Assembly: GCF_014230055.1 (NCBI RefSeq)
Contig: NZ_JACHVA010000053.1
Location: forward strand, 1-64,000
Source of the DNA: Puniceicoccus vermicola
Lineage (GTDB): Bacteria > Verrucomicrobiota > Verrucomicrobiia > Opitutales > Puniceicoccaceae
Direction: 5' to 3'
DNA length: 64,000 bases
Below the pieces are notes generated by a model. That model had not been told where the DNA came from. It worked only from the letters and a program-made list of their open reading frames with translations, and did no database searches. Of the stretch, positions 19,301-26,013 are shown one piece after another. Made by a program: the position numbers and the translations under genes. Position 1 is the stretch's first letter; each line of letters opens with the position of its first letter.

Positions 19301-19648
19301 GACACGCGTTTCCGCAAGCACACCGAACAATCCTCGAGAGGAGAGGAAGACCCAATTTTATTAGAACTACGTGAATCCATTGCTGGCAAAACTCCGGAAG
19401 AACGGACTTCGATCGTTGAGCGGCGACTGGCCGAGGGACTCTCGACCATTCTGAAGATTCCAGTCGATCGGATCGACTCGGACTCGAAGCTGAGCAACAT
19501 GGGTGTCGATTCGCTTTTACTCCTGGAGTTGAGCCTAGAGCTCAAAAAGCGCACCGGTGTCATGATCCCGGCCATGGAATTCCTCAAGGGTCCGAACATT
19601 CGGGACCTGTGCTCCGTCATCCTCTCGCGGGTCGATTCCTCCGAATAA
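13388..19648 (+). CDS. Fully reducing one-module type I polyketide synthase (KS-AT-DH-ER-KR-ACP)
   Basis: A 2086-aa cytoplasmic multienzyme that should build a saturated acyl or hydroxyacyl chain from malonyl-type units, probably by iteration. KS (about 3-430): DTACSSS with Cys177, EAHGTGT, GHLEAAAG. AT (about 533-830): GHSVGE with Ser627; the specificity motif reads VAYH, which is neither the malonyl HAFH nor the methylmalonyl YASH. DH (about 905-1160): LPDHGVQ..FPG with the catalytic His near 923 and an Asp in LDACLQP. About 1172-1375 is a structural KR half. ER (about 1396-1712): NADPH motif LEASGEVG. KR (about 1730-1955): GGTSGFG, Ser1866, Tyr1879, and LDD suggesting B-type (D-hydroxyl) products. 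ACP (about 2010-2086): GVDSLLLL with Ser2042. There is no thioesterase, so release needs a partner, perhaps the methyltransferase downstream. The order matches mycocerosic-acid-synthase-like enzymes. The ATG at 13388 follows an in-frame TTG by one codon. Confidence 0.93.
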   Translation: MPQKIAIIGIGLRLPPTSESPDTFWKFLCEAGDAIAPVPSDRWDLRRFYDPDPARPGKTYVARGGFLQNDVRRFDPMAFGISPREANGIDPQQRLLMESAWETFEDAGIPLERIENSRTGVFLGGFCLDHLLQISQPANRTQVSSHSATSGSMTILANRLSYVFNLRGPSFTLDTACSSSLVALHCACRSIENGECELALAGGSNVMMRPEYPIMMSKGHFLSDHGNCRTFDTTAAGYARGEGAAMVLLKPLDKAIADGDAIHAVICGSGINQDGRTSGISLPNSEAQESLMREVYENAGVAPGSVDYVEAHGTGTQAGDPAEARALDAVFREGRSNPLTVGSVKTNIGHLEAAAGIAGIIKTALILRHRKVPQNLHFQNPNPKIPFDEYCLKVPEKSEALPTFEEKAELFAGVNSFGYGGTNAHIILSSPPAPTPATQNPDNETPRIFPFSARSPEALRETASRLAFTIRRRKDLQLDDLYHSLTERRSHLSHRGAIIASSAQDLRSKLMAASTGEESPEIRLSGETASPAKGPVFVCTGMGPQWWAMGRELFEKEPICRETLDEIDASFQRVSGWSIAEAMLASEADSRMTRTEVAQPANFVLQVALARLWQSWGIEPSAIVGHSVGEVSAAYLSGVHTLEEAVAVSYHRSRLQQQEAGKGKMLAVGLSEEGVAPYLEGVEGVSVAAINSFASVTLSGDSEALQSIASRLEEESLFHKFLRVEVAYHSPQMEPLRDELLSSLESLSPKSPKIPLISTVSGDFSDGSEWTADYWWKNVRQPVRFAAATATLLDKEFGHFLEVGPHPVLGNSIREVAADRGHAIHLFPSIRRKEAELATMRTSLADLYDSGISPDWKALSPSSGRFVRLPSYPWQRQSYWSETPEARMDRLGLPGPIYQNQKIHAAHPTWEVEINRGFFPFLPDHGVQNQVVFPGMGYIEAALLLNQSVHGTRSCVLSDVDFEKFLIVESERLQHLVSSLDPETRRFEIASRVQDELESHQRHARGRISPGSDESEAPTLDIASAREQAPRPLPLKALYEKMERRGLHYGPAFRPIEEIQLGPDCFFATIDTGDRDLHQDGHTLHPTILDACLQPILYIARGENLYVPNGIRRVQFFGTKGTRFHAFGRLRKQTAQSLDGDVWIADEEGRAVAIVENVTCQSVDTEAALGEKNDSYIPEWEPEPLEPVDDPKLMGSALLIADEKSTDTALLESLQNQGGEVLRLNESGDLSSQILEALKRTLPEGGPILTFLGTIPCDSEDYEAILSPHQKFLEIARALQSFEHPYDLTVVTRNSTPGLDSGQRGTLTTAAFAALGTLAINESHSGSFRSIDLGNESDGTGIILNEISADSRGEIAWLRGERQVRRLKREPLPTATIPLITTSVDEPIALHPDAGRRIDGLGYRSAQRQEPGPGEVEIRVLAAGIGEKDTLKVLGKLSSIATRDTFSEDHLGLECMGEIVRTGTEVGPDMIGRKVIGFVPGAFCSHATVSADLLVAAPEGLGKAAAGISMAYVTATHALEGVASLRAEERVLILEASGEVGRAAVAVSRRIGATIFATADEDEAHDLEKTQEVRRVYAAGDAGLVETIRRDIGDEGFDVILSPSSTRDHSESLSLLRPGGRFIETGKRRILENGALPLRAFNENLLFASVDTDRLLKQRPTLIRELLEEMVGRFNRGEYNLPACREFPASAVHEAFEVAGKGHEKVILDFSTGTVDIPASTRIPGEIHRDGAYLITGGTSGFGLETAKWLAREGAGRIILLSRRGRDVDGLEESLTQISDETAEVLVEAGDVTDEPTLRRIGELMNSEGLHPAGVIHAAMVLDDAPLPEMTPERFERVMRPKVGGLLAIEKALPCSELDFLVLYSSISSLIGNRGQANYVAANGILDAMAQRLRKKGAPAISINWGALAETGVIARSANLEGILTSAGVEGLTNQEALRFLRRALKADLPHVAAFSVDWNRWKESHPALTTDTRFRKHTEQSSRGEEDPILLELRESIAGKTPEERTSIVERRLAEGLSTILKIPVDRIDSDSKLSNMGVDSLLLLELSLELKKRTGVMIPAMEFLKGPNIRDLCSVILSRVDSSE

Positions 19649-19725
19649 TCAGTCGGCAAATATTTTGAATTTTCACCGATTCCCTCTTATCTTCGCAACT
19701 CTTCACCCCCAACCACTCTACTATT

Positions 19726-21120
19726 TTGGAACAAACGGTCACAGGCATTGATAGCGTCGTCTCCTTCCGCAACAGTCAAGGCGCTCGCGGGAGGGGCACA
19801 CTCGTCCACATAACTCGTTCGATGGCCGTATTCGAGGTCTACAACCCGTTTTCGGTCGTGCAACTGAGCGAGGTGATGCAGGAAATCCTCATCTCGCGCG
19901 GAGAACGTGTCATCTACCGCGGCAAAGGGGTCGTCACCAGCATCGTGACGACCGGGCTCATGACCATCGTCTCGGCGACCTTCACCGACGCGTGGAGCGA
20001 CCCGGGAGCCCTCCGTCCGGGGAAAAGTCTGGAAACCGAGATCCAGGACTTCATCCACGGATGGGAAAAAGGCCACGACCTCTCCCCTTCCTACCAACTG
20101 GTCGTGAATAAAATGGGGACCTTTTTCTCGGAAATCAGCCGCTGGATCGAGGAGGTCGAAGTCGCTCTACTTGAGGATTCGAAACACAACCAGGTCAGCG
20201 AAGAGAGTTTCCGCGGCTCCATCGAGCGCCCGGTCATCGGAAAAGTGGGGGAATTTTTTCGTCTGTTCGAATCGGAGGCGCGGAAGATTCCGCCCGAGGA
20301 AGTCCCGGTCTACAAGGCCTTTGCCCGCCGGGAATTGCATCCATTCATCCTCTGCGCTCCTTTCGCCCACCGCACCTACTCGAAACCGCTCGGGTACGCG
20401 GGCGACTACGAGATGGTCAATATGATGTTGCAGGAATCGACGAGCCGAGGGAACAACACCTACGCCCGGATTTTCCAAGACATTCAAACGAATGTGGCCG
20501 CCTGCGCAGCGCACCGCAACCGCATCGATTTCTTGCAGAATCACCTCGCCGAAGAAGCGAACCGCGTGCAAGACGAGATGCGCACTTGCAACATCCTCAA
20601 CGTCGGGTGCGGCCCAGCCGTCGAGGTCCAGCGCTTCATCCGCGAAAATGATGCCTGTGAGGAGTGCGTTTTTACTCTGATGGATTTCAACGAAGAGACA
20701 CTGGAATATACTTCCGGCCGGATCGAAGAAGCCATTCGGGAGTCGGGACGGCAGCCGATGATCAAGTTTATCCAGCGCTCGATCGACGAACTGCTCAAAG
20801 ACGTGCACGACCAGAAAGAGGAAATCGTCCCCACCTATGATGTCGTTTATTGCGCGGGCCTGTTCGATTACTTTCCCGACAACGTCTGTCGAAACCTCGT
20901 CAGCCTCTACTACCGCTGGGTCAAACCCGGGGGACTGCCCATGGCCACCAACGTAACGCCGACCAACCCGGACCGTTGCACTATGGAGCACCTCCTCGAA
21001 TGGTATTTGATCTATCGCGACGAAGAGAACATGCTCTCCCTGGCTCCATCCGGCAGCTCCCCCAAAGTCGAAACGGATGAAACTGGAGTGAACGTGTTCC
21101 TCTCCATTCGCAAACCGTAG
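19726..21120 (+). CDS. SAM-dependent methyltransferase, PhcB-like (fatty-acid methyl ester signal synthase candidate)
   Basis: A 464-aa protein with an N-terminal beta-rich region (about 1-115, PilZ-like in feel; text SVVSFRNSQGARGRG). A linker helix follows, then the motif GYAGDYEMVN (about 222-231) and a class I SAM fold with motif I NILNVGCGPAVEVQ (about 290-303) and TLMDFNEETL as the acidic loop. From memory, GYAGDYE-type text directly ahead of the SAM fold is characteristic of PhcB proteins. In Ralstonia these make 3-hydroxypalmitic or 3-hydroxymyristic acid methyl ester as a quorum signal. The start is a TTG at 19726 with no good Shine-Dalgarno; the next ATG (residue 33) would cut the N-terminal domain. 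It lies 77 bases after the PKS, and its stop codon abuts the ATG of the sensor kinase. PhcB assignment is moderate; the methyltransferase fold is secure. Confidence 0.78.
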   Translation: MEQTVTGIDSVVSFRNSQGARGRGTLVHITRSMAVFEVYNPFSVVQLSEVMQEILISRGERVIYRGKGVVTSIVTTGLMTIVSATFTDAWSDPGALRPGKSLETEIQDFIHGWEKGHDLSPSYQLVVNKMGTFFSEISRWIEEVEVALLEDSKHNQVSEESFRGSIERPVIGKVGEFFRLFESEARKIPPEEVPVYKAFARRELHPFILCAPFAHRTYSKPLGYAGDYEMVNMMLQESTSRGNNTYARIFQDIQTNVAACAAHRNRIDFLQNHLAEEANRVQDEMRTCNILNVGCGPAVEVQRFIRENDACEECVFTLMDFNEETLEYTSGRIEEAIRESGRQPMIKFIQRSIDELLKDVHDQKEEIVPTYDVVYCAGLFDYFPDNVCRNLVSLYYRWVKPGGLPMATNVTPTNPDRCTMEHLLEWYLIYRDEENMLSLAPSGSSPKVETDETGVNVFLSIRKP

Positions 21121-23730
21121 ATGTCTTCCCGGGAATCAACGGCCACTCCAGAAATCCTCTCGGAGTACCACCAAGTCGATAATCACCGCCGCCTCGTCCG
21201 GCTGCGGATTGCCCTGCTATTTTCGATTCTCTTTTTCCCTCCCGGCTATCTTATCGACCTTCTCGTCTACCCGGAGAGCAGTCCCCATCTCTTGAAAATC
21301 CGACTCGCTGTCGCCATCGGTTTTTCGGCATTGCTACTCCTGACGCGATTGCGGCTGCATCGCACCGCGCTCATCTGGTTCGGGATCATTATTGCGATCC
21401 TCGACATCGCGGTTTTTTGCGGCATGACTCTCGTCACCAATGGGGCCTACTCCCCCTATTATGCTGGCATCAATCTCATTCTGCTGAGCATCTCGATTCT
21501 GATGCCATGGACGATATGGGAAACCGCAACGGTCTCCGCCGTTGGCCTCCTGCTGTATGTCGGGGCGTGCCTCTCCGCATCGGGCATGGGGATTCTCGCC
21601 CAGCCTGTTTTCCTCAACAACAGTTTCTTTGTCTTCATCACCGGCGCTATCTGCGTAATTTCTTCGGGCATACAATCACGAGCCCGCTTCTCGGATTTTC
21701 AACTGCGCCACCAACTGGACGTGCAAAACCGAGAGCTGCAGGCCCTCGACCGGCTCAAGACAAACTTCTTCTCGAACGTGACCCACGAGCTTCGCACCCC
21801 GCTGACGCTCATCCTCGGCCCGGTTGAGACGATCCTCAAGAAATCGCACGATCTGCCGCCTCAAATCCACGAGAATCTTCTCCTCGCCCAGCGTAATGCT
21901 CTCCGGTTGCTGAAACTGATCAACGACTTGCTGGACCTGACCCGAATGGAACAAGGGGAGAATGTCCTCTCCCTCCGACGATTCCGGCTGGAGCCCTACC
22001 TCGGAGGCATCGTGGACTCGGTGCGCCACCTCGGTCTGGCAAAGGGGATTTCGATTCGCCTTCTCGAAGGGAATTCCGAAGACACCCTGGAGGCCGATCC
22101 CGCCAAGCTGGAAAAGGTCGTCCTCAACCTGTTGACCAATGCAGTCAAGTTCACCCCCCGGGGTGGAACGATTTCGGTAAGCTGGGAACGGCAGGGGGAC
22201 CGTGAACTCATCAGCGTGGCCGATACGGGAGTGGGAATCTCGCTGGCCGACCAAGAGAAAATCTTCGACCGCTTTTATCAAGTCTCTGGAGATTCGGGCC
22301 GCCAATCACAGGGGGTGGGCATTGGGCTCGCACTCGTCAAAGAACTTGTCGAGCAGCACGGAGGCACTCTCCGTGTGGCCAGCGAATCCGGACGAGGGTC
22401 CACCTTCACCGCAGATCTTCCAGTGGCTGCCGCCCACGACGAGACCGTTCCCCTGCTCGAACCGAGCGGCAGCAACGAGGAGGACTCCGAACCCTTCCGC
22501 GAGGCCTTTCGCTCGGCCGACCGCACCTTCATTAACCGCGAGGTCGAAAATTCGGACGATGTCCGCGTCCTCGGATCGGGACAGTTCACCGTCTTGGTGG
22601 TCGAGGACGAGCCGGACGTTCTTCGCTACATATCCGGGTTTCTCTCGGAAAAGCATCGAGTCGTCCTCGTGCGCGAAGGGAGCCAGACCGAAGCGCTGGT
22701 CGAAGAGTTCCAGCCCGACCTCCTCCTCCTGGACTGGATGCTTCCCGATCGCAGTGGTCTCTCGATCTGCCACGACCTGCGCCAGGATCCCAAGCATTCG
22801 GACCGGAAGATCGTCATCCTCACCGCGCGAGTCGACGAAGAGTCGAAGATGGAAGCGCTGAAGGCCGGAGCCGATGACTTCCTCCTGAAGCCATTCAGCA
22901 GTCTCGAACTGCAAACCCGCATCGATAATCTCCTGCGCTCGGGCGAACTCCAAAAACGACTCCGGGAGCGGAATACCGAGCTACAGGAAACCCTGCACAA
23001 ACTCGAACAAACCGAAGCCCAACTCATCCAAAGTGAGAAAATGAACGCTCTCGGTTCGCTCTCCGCCGGGCTGCTCCACGAGATCAACAATCCTCTGAAC
23101 TACGCCTTTTCGGGAATCCAGCTCCTCGAGATGAATCCGGAGGGCTTAGATGAAGACTCGAAAGAAACGGTCGCCGATATCCGCGACGGGATCAAACGAG
23201 TCATCGACGTCATCCGGGATCTCAAGACATTCGCCTACCCCGAAAAACCGGGCCGCCAGAGCCGATTCCCAATTCGCGAGATCGTCGACCCGGCGCGCAA
23301 GATCGCTACCCGAGAGCTAGAGGACATCGAGTTCGTCGAGGAATTTTCCGACGACCTCACCCTCGATGGGCAAAAGACCCAGTGGCTCCACGTCCTCATT
23401 AACCTTTTCACCAATGCCGGTCGCGCCCTCCACGAGGAACCCGACAACCCTCATCCGCGGATCATTCTCCGCGCCGAGAAAACGGACAAAGGTCTTCTTC
23501 TATCCTGCACGGACAATGGTCCGGGGATCCCCAAGGAAATCATCAAACGAATCTTCGATCCTTTCTTCACCACAAGAGATGTTGGAGAAGGCATGGGAAT
23601 GGGGCTTTCCATTTGCAGAACAATTGTAGAGAATCACGGGGGTTCGATGGAAGTAAAGGCGATCCCGAATCAGGAAACCACTTTCACTATTTTTATTCCG
23701 GAATCTCAAACCAAAGAAGATCATGAGTGA
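21121..23730 (+). CDS. Membrane hybrid histidine kinase with two kinase cores (HK-REC-HK), PhcS-like C-terminus
   Basis: An 869-aa inner-membrane sensor. Six hydrophobic helices (about 24-180) with very short loops form the N-terminal input and leave no room for a periplasmic domain, suiting a lipophilic ligand. A first kinase core follows: HELRTPL with His222, N-box NLLTNAVKF, G-boxes DTGVGI and GVGIGLAL. A receiver with VVEDEP and Asp538 (LLLDWMLP) comes next, then a coiled coil (about 610-645). A second core has HEINNPLNYA with His653, NLFTNAGRAL, DNGPGIP and GMGMGLSI. A phosphorelay within one chain (His222 to Asp538 to His653 or to separate regulators) is plausible. The start codon directly follows the methyltransferase stop, and its end overlaps the next regulator by 8 bases, so translation is coupled. 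The HEINNPLN core resembles PhcS; the first HK-REC part is additional. Confidence 0.9.
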   Translation: MSSRESTATPEILSEYHQVDNHRRLVRLRIALLFSILFFPPGYLIDLLVYPESSPHLLKIRLAVAIGFSALLLLTRLRLHRTALIWFGIIIAILDIAVFCGMTLVTNGAYSPYYAGINLILLSISILMPWTIWETATVSAVGLLLYVGACLSASGMGILAQPVFLNNSFFVFITGAICVISSGIQSRARFSDFQLRHQLDVQNRELQALDRLKTNFFSNVTHELRTPLTLILGPVETILKKSHDLPPQIHENLLLAQRNALRLLKLINDLLDLTRMEQGENVLSLRRFRLEPYLGGIVDSVRHLGLAKGISIRLLEGNSEDTLEADPAKLEKVVLNLLTNAVKFTPRGGTISVSWERQGDRELISVADTGVGISLADQEKIFDRFYQVSGDSGRQSQGVGIGLALVKELVEQHGGTLRVASESGRGSTFTADLPVAAAHDETVPLLEPSGSNEEDSEPFREAFRSADRTFINREVENSDDVRVLGSGQFTVLVVEDEPDVLRYISGFLSEKHRVVLVREGSQTEALVEEFQPDLLLLDWMLPDRSGLSICHDLRQDPKHSDRKIVILTARVDEESKMEALKAGADDFLLKPFSSLELQTRIDNLLRSGELQKRLRERNTELQETLHKLEQTEAQLIQSEKMNALGSLSAGLLHEINNPLNYAFSGIQLLEMNPEGLDEDSKETVADIRDGIKRVIDVIRDLKTFAYPEKPGRQSRFPIREIVDPARKIATRELEDIEFVEEFSDDLTLDGQKTQWLHVLINLFTNAGRALHEEPDNPHPRIILRAEKTDKGLLLSCTDNGPGIPKEIIKRIFDPFFTTRDVGEGMGMGLSICRTIVENHGGSMEVKAIPNQETTFTIFIPESQTKEDHE

Positions 23731-24763
23731 CCCAACCGAGAATGTTAAGCCAGGCATCCTTTACGTCGATGACGAGGAAAAGGCATTGAAGTACTTTGCC
23801 AAAGCCTTTGGAAGGACCTTCACCGTTCATACCGCGACCAATCCAAAGGAGGGCCTCGAGATCCTCGAACGCGAGGCCGAGAACATCCCGCTGATCGTTT
23901 CCGACCAACGGATGCCCGAAACGACGGGAGTCGAGTTTCTCACTCAGGTCCGCGCCCGATACCCCGAGAAGATCCGCATCCTGACAACGGCCTACTCCGA
24001 CCTGGACAGCGCGATCCAATCGGTCAACCAAGGCCGTATCTACCAATACGTCGTAAAGCCCTGGGATTTGCAGGAACTGCAGATGATCCTCCGGCGTGCC
24101 TACGATTATTACTCGATCCTCACCGAGAGGAATGAGCTCATGGCGATTAAGATGAGCACCTTCCAGCGGATCGTGCTTTCCGACCGAACCAAGACTCTCC
24201 AGCTCCTCTCCGGTTTGCTCGAAGGCAAAGAGAGCAAGGACCTCGGCACGGCTCTCTACAGTTTGATCGGAGCCCTTCCCCCTACCCTGGAATCGAACCC
24301 TGCCAGCGCCGGGCAATCCTTCCTGAGAGGAGGTCTCCGGGATTTCATGCAGCAGGAGCGGGAGGCCCATGAGACCATTCTCGCGTTTTGGAAATCCGGC
24401 TCTTCGTCTCTGGAGGAATCTCTTCAGAAGCTGGTCCAGCTCTTGGAGAAGGGCCCGCTCCAAGCGAATTGCCGTAAAGATTTTTCCGGGTCCGAGAAAG
24501 AACTGATCCTGGAGATTGAAGCAGGCCGGGAATCTGAACTCCTGCACTCGCTGTTCGGGGTTCTGACCGAGCCCCAACCCTCCGAAATCGCTTTGGAAGT
24601 CCTGCGGCTATTGCCCCTTCTGGAGGCAGAATCAAGCACCCTCGCCGTACAATCCGGGGGACAGGAGATCGCTAAATTTGCGCCAAAATCACTTTCGGAG
24701 CATTCTGCTCTTGAGGAGGAGCTCTCCATGCTCTATGACAAATGGGATTCAATGTCTCTTTGA
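23723..24763 (+). CDS. Response regulator with unclassified C-terminal region (PhcQ/PhcR-like receiver)
   Basis: A 346-aa cytoplasmic protein. The receiver (about 10-130) starts ILYVDDEEKAL and has phospho-acceptor Asp61 in VSDQRMPE, the switch Thr in LTTAYSD and the conserved Lys in VKPWD. The LTTAYSDLDSAI...IYQYVVKPWD wording recalls RpfG/PhcQ-type receivers. Residues about 146-346 are helical and acidic and contain no HTH, HD-GYP, GGDEF or kinase motif that I can recognise. The start overlaps the kinase gene by 8 bases (ATGAGTGA). It is probably one of several phosphate acceptors of the kinase next door; with no output domain it may act by protein contact. Confidence 0.85.
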   Translation: MSDPTENVKPGILYVDDEEKALKYFAKAFGRTFTVHTATNPKEGLEILEREAENIPLIVSDQRMPETTGVEFLTQVRARYPEKIRILTTAYSDLDSAIQSVNQGRIYQYVVKPWDLQELQMILRRAYDYYSILTERNELMAIKMSTFQRIVLSDRTKTLQLLSGLLEGKESKDLGTALYSLIGALPPTLESNPASAGQSFLRGGLRDFMQQEREAHETILAFWKSGSSSLEESLQKLVQLLEKGPLQANCRKDFSGSEKELILEIEAGRESELLHSLFGVLTEPQPSEIALEVLRLLPLLEAESSTLAVQSGGQEIAKFAPKSLSEHSALEEELSMLYDKWDSMSL

Positions 24764-24796
24764 GGCTGAAACAACAATCCTTTCCTATCGCTTCTC

Positions 24797-25939
24797 ATGA
24801 CCAGTCCTGCTCGTTCTGAACCTTCTGTCCTCTTCGTCGACGATGAAACGAGGGCGCTGAAGATCTTTGAGAAAGCCTTTCGCAATAAGTTTCCGGTCTT
24901 CACAGCCTCCTCGACCGCCGAAGCGATGGAAGTTCTCCAAAACTCTTCGGACAAAATCGGGGTCGTCATCGCCGACCAAAAGATGCCCGGAGGCAACGGA
25001 ATCGAGTTTCTCCATGAGGTACGGGAGAGATTCCCCGACAAGATCCGCCTCCTGACCACTGCTTACACGGAAATCGATACATTGGTCGGAGCCATCAACG
25101 AAGGGTCGGTCTTTCGCTTCATCTCAAAACCGTGGAATCTTCAGACCCTCGGGGAAGAAATCGCCCAGGCCCGCGAAAGCTTTGACCTCTCCACCCGAGA
25201 CCGCGAATTCGTGAACCTGCGACTGGAAGAGTTGAAAGATATCGTCCTCGACGAAAAGGTGGCGGAGATTGGGACAGTCGCCATTAGCCTCAGCCACTAC
25301 GTCGACAATGCTCTCTGCCCTTTCGACCTCCTGATCTCGAAGATCAGCGAGAAAATGGACGACAGCGACGACGAATCCTACCTATCGTTCCTCAAGAGGA
25401 TCCGGGAACACATCCGAGCCACTTCTGAAAATATTTCCCACCTGCGCCTCGTGGATGCGCCTCTGGAATCTGACCGTCTGGAATCAGTCGACCTCGCCGA
25501 ATTGCTCGATCATTGCCTGCAACGCAATCAGGAGCTTTGCGACGGGAAGAAGATACATTTCGAGATTACCAAGGAGGATGGCCCCTTTGTCGTGACCGGA
25601 GACCGCGAGAGGCTGGCCGACTTTTTCCACTTCATGATCGCCGAAGAAGTGGTTTCGCTCAACAGCGATTCATCCGTCTCCGTCTCACTCAAAGGCGACC
25701 AAGGCCACGGCGTTTCCATCGAGATCGCCGATCGGCAGTCCATTCGCTCCGGGGTGTCCCCCAACGACTTTCTCTATCCCTTCAATGTCCGCAGCGCCAA
25801 CCCACGCAACTTCGGTGTGTTTCTGATCTGTGCCTATTTCCACGTGCGTGCTCACGGAGGAAAGATGAAGGTGGACCAGCGGGAAGGATCCGGACTCACC
25901 TTCCGTTTCTACTTCTCGGCTCATCCCCCCCTGCCTTAA
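24797..25939 (+). CDS. Response regulator with degenerate histidine-kinase-like C-terminus (2)
   Basis: A 380-aa protein whose receiver (about 8-130: VLFVDDETRAL, Asp60 in IADQKMPG, LTTAYTEID, SKPWN) closely matches that of the preceding regulator. The second half looks like a kinase core: a dimerisation helix with SLSHYVDNALCPF (His167) and a C-terminal ATPase-like domain ending GSGLTFRFYF. The ATP-binding boxes are poor, with no DxGxG and no GxGLGL, so catalysis is doubtful. It starts 33 bases after the previous gene. PhcR of Ralstonia has the same receiver-plus-kinase-like layout. A phosphotransfer or scaffold role is inferred. Confidence 0.82.
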   Translation: MTSPARSEPSVLFVDDETRALKIFEKAFRNKFPVFTASSTAEAMEVLQNSSDKIGVVIADQKMPGGNGIEFLHEVRERFPDKIRLLTTAYTEIDTLVGAINEGSVFRFISKPWNLQTLGEEIAQARESFDLSTRDREFVNLRLEELKDIVLDEKVAEIGTVAISLSHYVDNALCPFDLLISKISEKMDDSDDESYLSFLKRIREHIRATSENISHLRLVDAPLESDRLESVDLAELLDHCLQRNQELCDGKKIHFEITKEDGPFVVTGDRERLADFFHFMIAEEVVSLNSDSSVSVSLKGDQGHGVSIEIADRQSIRSGVSPNDFLYPFNVRSANPRNFGVFLICAYFHVRAHGGKMKVDQREGSGLTFRFYFSAHPPLP

Positions 25940-26013
25940 ACTGTTTGATAAATTATTGATTCGTGATTTCTTCAAAATCTGCTTAGCTTGAAGAAAGTTC
26001 ACGATCTTATCAG

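Noticed and set aside
13388-19648. Polyunsaturated fatty acid (Pfa) or heterocyst glycolipid synthase
   Set aside because: There is a single ACP where Pfa enzymes have tandem ACPs. All reductive domains sit in one chain, and no partner subunits are adjacent.
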